Assembly: GCA_037349105.1 (NCBI GenBank)
Contig: JAYJMM010000118.1
Coordinates: 1,798,001-1,862,000, forward strand
Direction of reading: 5' to 3'
Origin: Limnomonas spitsbergensis
Lineage: Eukaryota; Chlorophyta; Chlorophyceae; Chlamydomonadales
DNA: 64,000 nt
Made by a program: the position numbers and the translations under genes. A model generated the notes under the pieces. It ran no database searches. It was not told where the DNA came from and was given only the letters and a program-made list of their open reading frames with translations. Shown here piece after piece: positions 47,835 to 56,399 of the stretch (its first letter is position 1; each line of letters starts with the position of its first letter).

Positions 47835-50219
47835 TCAGACCTTGGCAGCAGTACCGTCGGCTGCATATCCCATGGCACGTTCACGCTCATGAATAGTCAG
47901 AGCGTGTCTAGTAGTGACAACTCCTGCTTGATCTGTTTCTAAAACAAGTCCAGGTTCATATTCAGGGTTGGGACGAAACGCATAAGATTCAATCCTTGCA
48001 ACCATAGTAGGAAAAACTCGTAGAGGTTCATCCAATATGTTGGCTGGATGATATGGGTACATGTTAACTTTGAAACAGGTACGGGGTTTTCTTCCATGAT
48101 CCAGTATGTCAGTCAGTCGCAATGTATCATCACGGACAAAGGACATCATAACCAACTGCAAAGAAGCGGGGGAACATATATTCTGCCAATAGTTACGCAG
48201 ACGGTGGGCATAGCTGCCTACAGCAACAGCGTCAAAGCAAACTGGGTGTCCCAGCCTCTCTGTAAGTTCCTGGAATCCTGCTATCATAGCCTGCGATTTT
48301 GCAATAGCAAATTGTACAGCAACATTCTCAATGAAGTACATGGGTGGTCGTCTCCCTTGTTGCATATGCTGCAGAGATCCTAGAATTTTAATAAGAGGGG
48401 AAAATGTGGAACTTTTCTCTCCTTGTAATCCTGTACGTTTCCCTGCAGAAGACAGGTCAGTGCACATAAACCCTGCTGTTAGCATCCATTGGGTACCATC
48501 AAGGCATCCAATGTCAATGAGATGTCTTTCATTAATTTCGTACACATCCTGCGGCAGCCGGTTGAATGTGTTAGTAATAGCATCATGACTCAAAAGATTG
48601 GGATATTCCTCCATGAGCAATTTAAGTCTGTGTTTGGCACAAACCCTTGCGCCATTATCAATGTCAGCATAGTAATAGTGGTTGATGCGGATGCCATTTT
48701 TCAGCATGCATTCTAATCCTCCGCACATACCACCAAACAGCTCAATCAGTGACACACCTTCTTGCACATCAGTAAGAATGCTGGTTTGAGGAACAGGTGT
48801 AGAATTTATTGACTGAATCCCTTTTCCAATAGGATTGCCTTCTTTTGACTGTTCTTGCACCTGCAGTGAAGTATAGTGGGAAGGAGGCAATTCCTGCAAA
48901 TGCAGCCGGCAATCTTCAACTCTTGAAGAAGCTGTTCCCCTTAAGGCTTTCTGTTTCTCAGACAGTGTGTCTATCTGCGGCACATGAATGCGAGTGGAAA
49001 ATGAAGAAATGCCATTAATTTCGAAGTCAAAAGCAGCTGCAGTATCAAATGCATTACAGCAACTCATTTCATCCATGTCATCAGGATGCACCAGTCTAGT
49101 AGCCAACGAATGAATATGGTTTGTAACAGATGGACCAAACGTGGGAGAGGGCCAAATAGCTCGGGTTCTAGGTAGGCCTGGCCACTCAGTTGGTGAAGGA
49201 AAAGACACTTCAGCATCCTCAGAAATCATTTGTAATCCAGAAACAGCTTGCTCCTTATCAGGAGCTGGATCAGGATCAATTGCAAGACCAAAAGGTTCTA
49301 TGGCAAATCCCCACGGGACTGCACTCTGGGGCGTTCTTGACAAACAAGCAGCCATAAGGGAATACGCTCTTTTAGAACTATTAGCAGTCAAATCAGTGTC
49401 TACACCTGATCCACAGAATGCGGAGTTGTAGTAAAAGGGCCACGTCGTTGCGAAGTGACTCTCCTTTGTGCCTGTCCAGTCCAGATCTGACTGAACAGGG
49501 AACCTGCTGGGGACATCGGCAACAATATGTTTTACACCTGGTTTGTATTCAAGTTCATAGGAGAATGGTGACAGCATGACAGACAAGCGAGCATACTGCC
49601 CCTCTAACTCTTTATTAGACATTAACCAAGACAATCCTTTATGATCGCTTATTATTAAAAACGGTATTTTAGCCCCAAGCAGATAATAGCGGAAGGCTCT
49701 CACTCCCCATACTGCGGCTAACATTTCACCCTTGTAAGACCCATAATTAGCCTCATGCACATTGCAAGTCCTGCTAATGCAGGCTACCAGGTATTCCTTT
49801 CCATCATCATCCTTTTGACCCAGAACGGCTGACATGCCTTTCTGGGACCAATCGGTGTGAAGGATGTAACGGCGATTTTTATCAGGTGTGCACAATGCGT
49901 TACCAGGTTTGCAGAGTTCATCTTTTAGGTGTTCCCATGCCTTATCCCTCTCAGCTGTCCACAGCCAAGGAGTGTCCTTCTTAAACAACTCTGTAAGGGG
50001 GCTGGAGATGACAGAAAAGTTAGGAACATAGCATCGGTAATAATTAGCAAAACCAATGACACGGCGCAGTTCATGCACAGTACTTGGCGTGGGTAAAGCC
50101 CTGATTGCCAAGACCTTGGTTTCACTAGGGGAAATACCTGTTGTTCCAATCATATGACCCAGGTACTCCAGGCTGTTAAACAGAACTTGCATTTTCCTGG
50201 ATGCACCTTCATATGACAA
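47835..50219 (-). CDS. E2 RT C-terminus, RNase H and DNMT3-like C5 methyltransferase
   Basis: Starts inside RT (NSLEYLGHMIGTTGISPSET, FANYYRCYVPNFS), then RNase H (LHTDWSQKGMSAVLGQ, YKGEMLAAVWGVRAFRY, ISDHKGLSWLM) and methyltransferase: SLIELFGGMCGGLE (about 48725-48755), YYYADIDNGAR, motif IV GFMCTDLSSAGKRTGLQGE with Cys at 48462-48464, motif VI YFIENVAVQ, motif VIII SYAHRLRNYWQNI, and ERERAMGYAADGT at the end. Met replaces Pro before the catalytic Cys. Domain order is the same as in E1. The upstream RT half is in another frame. Confidence 0.9.
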   Translation of the reverse strand: MSYEGASRKMQVLFNSLEYLGHMIGTTGISPSETKVLAIRALPTPSTVHELRRVIGFANYYRCYVPNFSVISSPLTELFKKDTPWLWTAERDKAWEHLKDELCKPGNALCTPDKNRRYILHTDWSQKGMSAVLGQKDDDGKEYLVACISRTCNVHEANYGSYKGEMLAAVWGVRAFRYYLLGAKIPFLIISDHKGLSWLMSNKELEGQYARLSVMLSPFSYELEYKPGVKHIVADVPSRFPVQSDLDWTGTKESHFATTWPFYYNSAFCGSGVDTDLTANSSKRAYSLMAACLSRTPQSAVPWGFAIEPFGLAIDPDPAPDKEQAVSGLQMISEDAEVSFPSPTEWPGLPRTRAIWPSPTFGPSVTNHIHSLATRLVHPDDMDEMSCCNAFDTAAAFDFEINGISSFSTRIHVPQIDTLSEKQKALRGTASSRVEDCRLHLQELPPSHYTSLQVQEQSKEGNPIGKGIQSINSTPVPQTSILTDVQEGVSLIELFGGMCGGLECMLKNGIRINHYYYADIDNGARVCAKHRLKLLMEEYPNLLSHDAITNTFNRLPQDVYEINERHLIDIGCLDGTQWMLTAGFMCTDLSSAGKRTGLQGEKSSTFSPLIKILGSLQHMQQGRRPPMYFIENVAVQFAIAKSQAMIAGFQELTERLGHPVCFDAVAVGSYAHRLRNYWQNICSPASLQLVMMSFVRDDTLRLTDILDHGRKPRTCFKVNMYPYHPANILDEPLRVFPTMVARIESYAFRPNPEYEPGLVLETDQAGVVTTRHALTIHERERAMGYAADGTAAKV

Positions 50220-50761
50220 TTCTTGAGGGCAGCAAACAAGAGTTTAAGCGCAGCTTTGTGCGACGCAAGATCTTTGGTAAAGACCAGGATATCATCTATA
50301 AAACATACACAACAGTGATCAAGGCCTGCTTCCGTTATTACAGTATTCATGACTCTCTGGAAGTATGCAGGCATATTAGTAAGGCCAAAGGTATTTCGGT
50401 TAGTCTTCCAACACCTATCATTCCACCAGAACGCAGTCATGTCCCTACATTCTTCAGACAGTGAAGTTTGACCGAATCCTGATTTCATATCACAAACAGA
50501 GAACACAGTACATCCTTCAGTCCTTCCAAACAATTCTTCAGGCAAGGGTAAACGGTACACGTCGGGAGGTGTGAAGGCATTGATGCCTCCAGATGCTTTA
50601 CCATAATTAATACAGCATCTTTTATCAGTCCATGCACCAGTCACGGGATCCTTCTTGGCAGCTATAACAGCTTCATGTATCATAAGGGGCCGGGGACACT
50701 CACTGATAAATCCAGCTTCCATGAGAGGGGTCATGTGTTCGTCCATAACTTCTTTCTCCAT
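50150..50761 (-). pseudogene. E2 reverse transcriptase N-terminal half (frameshifted)
   Basis: Contains MEKEVMDEHMTPLMEAGFIS, FSVCDMKSGFGQTSL, FGLTNMPAYFQRVMN and CFIDDILVFTKD (about 50285-50305, catalytic Asp pair). It ends at a shift near 50185, by a TTT run, after HPGKCKFC; the following frame resumes with NSLEYLGH. Upstream, the frame connects to 50731-51114 only through another shift at a five-C run (about 50808), so RT is in three pieces. Confidence 0.88.
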
Positions 50762-51114
50762 GGGCGAGACCTCCTGCGAGCCTTTCTGAGAATAATACCT
50801 GGGGGCAAAGTTATAGTCTCTCCCGGGGGACCTATGGTGAAGGGAAGAACTGATCCTTCATAACATGTCAAGTCAGACAATTTATAAGCGCTTTGTGCCT
50901 GGATAATATCTCCTAACTCATCCTGGAACTGCTGCCTCTCAATCTCACTAATATCAGCATGATTGCCCAGGGTCCAACCTTGTTCCATCTTGAGATGTTT
51001 AACATGTTCTACAGGGTCTGCTGGACTGTCAGGTGTCATATTATCTAAAGACCAAGATCCCTCAATAGGGACTCCCTCGTGAAGCTCATCAGGTGACAAC
51101 ATGTCATTCAGCAA
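50731..51114 (-). pseudogene. E2 region just upstream of RT
   Basis: Reads MEQGWTLGNHADISEIERQQ and ELGDIIQAQSAYKLSDLTCY, matching in style the E1 stretch before RT (LLGQHPDFTAAQQESLEQSL ... AYSMEDLPGYCG). This is the usual N-terminal extension of gypsy RT. The ORF end is an artefact of the frameshift at about 50808. Confidence 0.65.
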
Positions 51115-51252
51115 CGCTGGATCTGTGTAATGTTGAATATCTGCTGAGTAAGAGATCCCTGTCTGCGTGACCAGTGAAGATCCTAATACTTCTCTTGAAT
51201 ACTGGTCTCGTGCGATGCTGCGAGTTAAATCAAAAACCTGAGCTGGGGCATT

Positions 51253-51612
51253 TTAAGTTCTCATACTGTTAACGGGTGTGAACATAAATGCTGTGACTAT
51301 CATCCAGAGGTAGAAGAGCCATTGCATTATGGTGGGTTGCATTCTGTGGAGATGTTGCGTTCTGTGAGTGATAGCAGGACCAGAGCACCGCACAGATTTA
51401 CAGACATCAATTTTCAAAGTCAATTTGCATAACCTGTCAGCCCTAAGCAGTTCAGCCTTGATCTTGTCATCAGTAATCCTCTGTACCCTGCGGAATCTCC
51501 TGACTCTCTTGGCCCAGAACTCAATAAGAATAGCAATACGCTTGGCGCGCAGCTGAGCAAGTTCCCTAGCTCTAGCACGACGCAGCCTAGGTTTGTTACC
51601 CAAGCTCTGCAA
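51253..51612 (-). CDS. E2 ORF with basic region and C-terminal hydrophobic segment
   Basis: 119 aa. A strongly basic helix-like stretch (RLRRARARELAQLRAKRI and beyond) is followed near the C-terminus by IMQWLFYLWMIVTAFMFT, a likely membrane or signal-anchor segment. E1 has the same pair, a Lys/Arg-rich stretch then GILTGALQLILVWLLLSV (residues 3466-3483), at the same place just before RT. Env-like or membrane-anchoring roles are possible; no family is recognised. Confidence 0.5.
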   Translation of the reverse strand: MQSLGNKPRLRRARARELAQLRAKRIAILIEFWAKRVRRFRRVQRITDDKIKAELLRADRLCKLTLKIDVCKSVRCSGPAITHRTQHLHRMQPTIMQWLFYLWMIVTAFMFTPVNSMRT

Positions 51613-51717
51613 AGGAACAACAAAAGCAGAGCCCCTGAGGGGATGCGCAGGTCGAAAATCAGGATGACGCCTTCTGATGAGAGCCTCTAAACTGCACTTC
51701 CTATCCTGCGCAACACT

Positions 51718-52074
51718 TCAGGAGTTAGGGCTGCCCAGAATCTCCTGAACGGTCACCTCTGCAACCTCAGCAGCAAACACTGCTATATCTGCCAAGATAT
51801 CGGTTTTGTCACTGCGTTTGCGGAACACGCAGTTGGCACCGTACACCTTCCACCACTCACGTACCTGCTCGTTGTCATTACTACGAACGAGGATGGTGAG
51901 CTGCGCCATCATGGTAGGCGTGAGGCTAGTCTTAATCTCCTCGCGGTAGGATGGCGTGCCACGTCCATCATACCGGTAGGCGCCCTCTGTAGATGTTGGA
52001 GGGACGAAAGACCTCGCTGCACTGCGCAGCTGCCTTGCGTATGTATCCGCCACCGCTGGATGGAGCGGCGGCAA
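51718..52074 (-). CDS. E2 ORF of unknown function
   Basis: Contains YRYDGRGTPSYREEIKTSLT and REWWKVYGANCVFRKRSDKT. No known domain. It overlaps the end of the 51968-52753 ORF in another frame and lies in the frame of the next ORF downstream, so it may be part of one frameshifted polyprotein. Confidence 0.4.
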   Translation of the reverse strand: MPPLHPAVADTYARQLRSAARSFVPPTSTEGAYRYDGRGTPSYREEIKTSLTPTMMAQLTILVRSNDNEQVREWWKVYGANCVFRKRSDKTDILADIAVFAAEVAEVTVQEILGSPNS

Positions 52075-52753
52075 GCTCTGAGGTTCCTGCCGCTAGATCA
52101 TCATGGTCCATGCGGTCAAGTCCGGACTCGCCCGCCGCTTCCTCAGAAATGGGCCGGAGGAGCTTGTGCTTCTCCAAGTCATGGTTCAGCGCTGTTTCCC
52201 TTGCCAGCTGGTTCCTCTGCTGCTTGCGCTCCTTGCGCTGCTTCCGCTCCTCTGTGTTGAGCGGTGGCTTGGGCGCCCTCACTAGAGGAGGTGCCTCATC
52301 ACCACCGGACGTCCGGGCCCCATGCATGCCCTGAGGCGGTTGCATCAGCCCTTCAGTCTGGCTCCTTCCACCAGCCAGGTTTTCACCACTTCCGCGGTTG
52401 GAGCCGGAGGCGCCGCCAGTTGCCTTGCGCTTAGTTAAAGACGCGGCTTGGCGGCGCCTGTCTTCTGTCCTGGCGATAGCTGCTGCTCGCTCCCTGAGAA
52501 GAATCCGCGCTGAAGCGTTGATGATTTTATAGCCATCGCTGATGACGGCCTTGTCGCTGGCCCGCTGAGCATGGTCGCGGTCAGCCTTGCTGATGTTGGG
52601 CTGTCTAGGCATCTGAGGGTGTGATAAGTGATAAGAATTAGTCATCACACCATTGGATAATGAACAGCACTTCATGACAACCTTTCCTCCCCCACTAACT
52701 GTCATTGCTGAAAGCAATGACCGATTAGTGAAGATAAGATGAGTGCTGGACAA
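51968..52753 (-). CDS. E2 charged ORF of unknown function
   Basis: Up to 261 codons; a likely start is the MPRQPNISK methionine near 52610. Rich in Arg/Lys/Glu (ERKQRKERKQQRNQLARE), likely disordered or coiled. In E1 the corresponding stretch before the hydrophobic segment is also long, charged and low in complexity. No motif recognised. Confidence 0.4.
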   Translation of the reverse strand: MSSTHLIFTNRSLLSAMTVSGGGKVVMKCCSLSNGVMTNSYHLSHPQMPRQPNISKADRDHAQRASDKAVISDGYKIINASARILLRERAAAIARTEDRRRQAASLTKRKATGGASGSNRGSGENLAGGRSQTEGLMQPPQGMHGARTSGGDEAPPLVRAPKPPLNTEERKQRKERKQQRNQLARETALNHDLEKHKLLRPISEEAAGESGLDRMDHDDLAAGTSELAAAPSSGGGYIRKAAAQCSEVFRPSNIYRGRLPV

Positions 52754-52774
52754 TTGTCCCCTCTAAAAAAAATG

Positions 52775-53632
52775 TTAGAACAATTGAGTTGGGATTGGTC
52801 TATTTGAGGGACCAACACCAAACACCCAGGGAGATCTGATGAATTTTACTGGCACATCAAATGTGCCAACAGGTTGTTGCACATCAGCAGGTCTTTCTTT
52901 GTACACATGTAAGTCACATTTATTCAATAGAATTTCATCATCATCAGATAAAGGTTCTACTGTTGGGCGGTATTGCCATTTAAGGCTTGCCTCAGTTTCC
53001 CAAGCAATATCAAATGCTCTAGGCAAAGGGAATTCAAACTCAGACATAGCAATGTATTTGTACCAATCAAACAGTAGCTGATGACTGATGATGTCTAGTT
53101 TTGCACTCTCGCAGGTCAACCTTAATTCAGATATTCTGTCCACCGTAAGGTCTTCAGAAGCATCAGAATCCTGGTCAAGTTCATCTCTAGCATCTTTTAG
53201 CTGCGTGATAGTACTGTTCAGCAGTCTATCATCCTGCAACCTGATGACCTCTTTGATTACATCAAAGCGGTACTGCGCTAAGGATTTGCTAACAGGTTTA
53301 TCTGCTGCTATCCCTGCAGACGGGTACAGTGCACTAGCATCCTCAACACTAAGTTCAGTGTCACCCATGCCAGGAATTCTGAACATGCAAGCGACAGCTG
53401 AACTCCCAATATATTCCAGGCGGTAAGCCCTTCCAGACATTAATTGTGAAGCATGTCTAAATCTACGAGAGTCTAGATTTACACCAGAAGTTATTCTGGC
53501 ATGAGAAGGACTTCTCATGACAAAACAACTGCTGCTGTCAAGCAAGTAACTACACCGTATTAGACGGTGGTTGATCGATGCTAGTTGCTCGCAGAAGTAC
53601 TCACTTGTAGTACTTGGTAACTGCGCAGGCAT
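52775..53632 (-). CDS. E2 ORF of unknown function
   Basis: About 285 aa from ATG 53632. Reads VNLDSRRFRHASQLMSGRAY, KSLAQYRFDVIKEVIRLQDD and, near the end, SPWVFGVGPSNRPIPTQLF. Balanced composition suggests a folded protein. No family recognised and no clear E1 counterpart found by eye. Confidence 0.45.
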   Translation of the reverse strand: MPAQLPSTTSEYFCEQLASINHRLIRCSYLLDSSSCFVMRSPSHARITSGVNLDSRRFRHASQLMSGRAYRLEYIGSSAVACMFRIPGMGDTELSVEDASALYPSAGIAADKPVSKSLAQYRFDVIKEVIRLQDDRLLNSTITQLKDARDELDQDSDASEDLTVDRISELRLTCESAKLDIISHQLLFDWYKYIAMSEFEFPLPRAFDIAWETEASLKWQYRPTVEPLSDDDEILLNKCDLHVYKERPADVQQPVGTFDVPVKFIRSPWVFGVGPSNRPIPTQLF

Positions 53633-53669
53633 CAATTGAAAGACACTAGTTAATTGTCAGTTCAATTAC

Positions 53670-54539
53670 CTAGGGCGCTGCAGGTGCAAGCTCAGGGCCA
53701 AACACGATGTCTCCCGGAATGAGAGGCGTGCGCGTTGTTGGCCCGTATGGTGCGTCTTGATCAAGGTTTGCCATGATGTCCGTGAACCAGACAGATGGGT
53801 ATCGCCCATAGTAGCCATGCGGCTTGTCAAAGACATGACCATGCTGCGCCATCCAGGCCAGATAATCATTATGCCAGGTGTCATCCCAGTGCGGCTGTGG
53901 TAGTGCAGTCATTTGCATGCACCAGTCGTAAAGGGTGATGCGCTGCTGTAGGTAAAGCAGGCACTGCCCACGCATGTGATTGCCATAATGCGTCAGAATC
54001 TTGCGACCCTTAGCAATTAGGTGCATCCTTGCTGTAGCGACACCTTCATGCATGGTGCCTAGCTGAGGAATTATGCCAATTCCTTGCAGGTACGGGGTTA
54101 AGATGCCGTAATGGAATTGTCCATACCAGCTCTCATTGTAAACGTCAAGGAAGTGAGCACCAATGGCGTACATGATGCTCTGATTCAAAGACGCAGCTCT
54201 GATGAACCCCAGCTGATGCGTGATGACTTCAAGCCGTTCTACAATGACTCTGGCTGCCTGCTGTGCTTTATCAGCATAAAGCGTGACCATGTAGCCTTGC
54301 TGGTCATCCTCAAACTCAGTGAAAAACGATAATGGGGGCAATAGTTCCATTTCGTTTGCCATCACAATAGGGTAGTCATTGTACAAGGGAATACCCCTTT
54401 GAGGCGCATATCTATGTAGCCTTCCTTGGAAATGTATGCCACTTCCAAAATGCCAGGAGTCAGCCTCCTTCCCAAGCCAAGACCGATGCATGGGTTTAAT
54501 GGGTTGCTCAAAATTGATCAACCCAGACCTCATATCCAT
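53670..54539 (-). CDS. E2 ORF with region X shared with E1, unknown function
   Basis: 289 aa from ATG 54539. FLDVYNESWYGQFHYGILTP followed by GIGIIPQL parallels E1 EVYMQRGWSQHPIYAYCV and KEGITAV (near 13000-13060), and the WCMQMT...HWDDTWHNDYLAWM part parallels E1 HQWVRWERKAWHDNRASSVG (near 12120-12160). Conservation between two diverged elements implies a real selected domain. It is not gag CA, protease or RT as I know them. Confidence 0.5.
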   Translation of the reverse strand: MDMRSGLINFEQPIKPMHRSWLGKEADSWHFGSGIHFQGRLHRYAPQRGIPLYNDYPIVMANEMELLPPLSFFTEFEDDQQGYMVTLYADKAQQAARVIVERLEVITHQLGFIRAASLNQSIMYAIGAHFLDVYNESWYGQFHYGILTPYLQGIGIIPQLGTMHEGVATARMHLIAKGRKILTHYGNHMRGQCLLYLQQRITLYDWCMQMTALPQPHWDDTWHNDYLAWMAQHGHVFDKPHGYYGRYPSVWFTDIMANLDQDAPYGPTTRTPLIPGDIVFGPELAPAAP

Positions 54540-54816
54540 CTGCGCAGGATGACAGGCACCGGACGGAGGCGCTCAGCATCATACAAATGATCGCTATGCA
54601 AATACTAACAGAGTCCACTACACCGTAATCAGGGGGTAGTGCAGTTTGAAGACTGGTACTCACTTGAGGGAGTAGATCTGCAGAAATGAGAAGGAGTGCA
54701 ACAGATTGAGTGATATGAAGAGACGCAGTAGGGTCAGGTTATCACAATCAGCAGCACATTCCCCCCCCAACTCAACACGACGCAGTCGTGCAGAGTTGAT
54801 AGGTGCTGTGCATAAT

Positions 54817-55190
54817 CTAGTTATCAGATCGAACAGTAGATACAGGCAACTCAAGGACATCTGACGACCAGTTTGGTCTGAAGGTGAGGATACCTCTGGC
54901 AACATCATGAATCGCTCTGAAATGTATGCTATCAGGGTTCCCGAATAGTGCAGTGAACGAATGCGACGGAGCCCAGGCAATGACAAGAAAACAATGCTCA
55001 CTGGTAAGCTCCGCCGCCCCTGCCCCATAAGAAATTGTGATAATAGGCGTAATGCCCCTGATCGTGTCAACACCACCACTAGTGGCTAGTTTCATGGGAT
55101 ACGGAAGAACAGGTATGCCTAGGCGAAGCGCCTCTCTATCAGTGATCAAATGAGTGACAATTCGACCCGAAGTCTAACATGGCCCTATCA
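54817..55190 (-). pseudogene. E2 retropepsin-like domain (frameshifted)
   Basis: The start, PDRAMLDFGSNCH, is at the end of the 55139-55618 frame and the rest (ITDREALRLGIPVLPYPMKL ... TALFGNPDSIHFRAIHDVAR ... LTFRP) is in the next frame, so one shift near 55145 splits it. The order matches the E1 protease. The triad reads DFG, non-canonical like the DSA of E1. Confidence 0.55.
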
Positions 55191-55835
55191 GGCAATTGTT
55201 TCGGGCCACCATCATAGATCAGCCCAACCTGCTCACCTGGAGCTTCTTCTAGGTTTGCAAAATAAAATACTGAACCTGTGAGCGAACGGAAATAGGCACC
55301 GATATCCGCAGCGTTAGCAACGAGTGCTCTCAAGTGCACAGGGTCAGGTTCTGGCATATGACTCACCAGGAACGATTCAGGCGCAGGCTCTGCAGCAGTA
55401 TGCACACGAAGTGAAGCAGATCGATCAAACAGTAAGCGTTGGGTAGTGTCTGTTAGAGAAACGTCAGAAGATAATATAGTAGGTTCAATCACAGACTGCC
55501 GTCCGTTCGTCGGAACCCTAACCTCAGACCACCGAGATCCTGGACCATGCGTAAGCAACGTGGTCGGAACTTCAGTCTGAAAACTAACGTGAAGCAGAAG
55601 CTGCCCCCCTGTCCACAAATGGATCCCCAGAAACTATGCGGGATCTGCGCGAGTCATCTTCAGGTGCTGAAGACGCAACCAGTGTATCTAACTTGGAAAT
55701 CGGGGCATGGACTCTGGATCTCCCCTGGAACCCGTCTGGAAATATTTTAGACCCCTTTTTAGCAAAGTCATCTCGAAAACTCCCTAATACTGCAGCCATT
55801 GCTGTCAGGTGATGGGTGCCAGGTACTCCATGTCA
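55139..55835 (-). pseudogene. E2 gag C-terminal/spacer region (frameshifted)
   Basis: Two frames, 55584-55799 (MAAVLGSFRDDFAKKGSKIF) and 55139-55618 (QLLLHVSFQTEVPTTLLTHG), join logically at a run of six C (55606-55611) where a one-base shift occurs. The upstream frame is the same as that of gag, interrupted by TGA codons. No domain is visible besides the protease start at its end. Confidence 0.5.
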
Positions 55836-56399
55836 GTTGTAATTGGAGCCAAAGCATCCCTGTGCTTCAACCCCTGGGCATTGATCAGGGTCACCCGGCT
55901 CATCCCAACCATCATTGTATTGCGCTAGCTGCGCACTGTGCACTTCCTCACCGCGGTACTCTGTTGCATGCGCATGAAGCCCTGGGCTTCTGTAGGCAGC
56001 ATCATTTCTGTGCTCGTAGTCCTCACCTTGGTCCCGCTGATAGAACCTAACACCACTCTGCTCCTCCTCCATTGCACACGCGGCATAGTGATTGTCCAGA
56101 TTGAACTTTACCTCTGCCTCCGGCATGTACTCAGGCCCTAAGGACACATATGGCACAGCCCTTTGCAGTTCACCTGGATCCACCTGCGCCCTCGCCACTG
56201 CAGCAGTTGGCATAGGCGCGCCGTCCGCTGCAGATTTGGCTGCAGCGGACTTTGGTCCTTTCTCTGCAGCCTCCATCGCCCTACCTCTGGCTGCAGAAGC
56301 CAGGAACGTTGGCAACTGGTCACACTTATCCAGGTAGTGATCACCATGGCAGATCTGACACTTTTTAATTGCCAATGGTCTGCTGGAGGGGTAACCCGA
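55833..56399 (-). CDS. E2 nucleocapsid-like region with zinc knuckle
   Basis: Continues the gag frame after a single TGA (56400-56402). LAIKKCQICHGDHYLDKC is a C-x2-C-x3-H-x4-C knuckle, one residue shorter than the usual CCHC between Cys2 and His. Followed by alanine-rich and acidic sequence, ending at another TGA (55833). Nucleic-acid binding in the particle is the expected role. Confidence 0.65.
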   Translation of the reverse strand, partial: SGYPSSRPLAIKKCQICHGDHYLDKCDQLPTFLASAARGRAMEAAEKGPKSAAAKSAADGAPMPTAAVARAQVDPGELQRAVPYVSLGPEYMPEAEVKFNLDNHYAACAMEEEQSGVRFYQRDQGEDYEHRNDAAYRSPGLHAHATEYRGEEVHSAQLAQYNDGWDEPGDPDQCPGVEAQGCFGSNYN

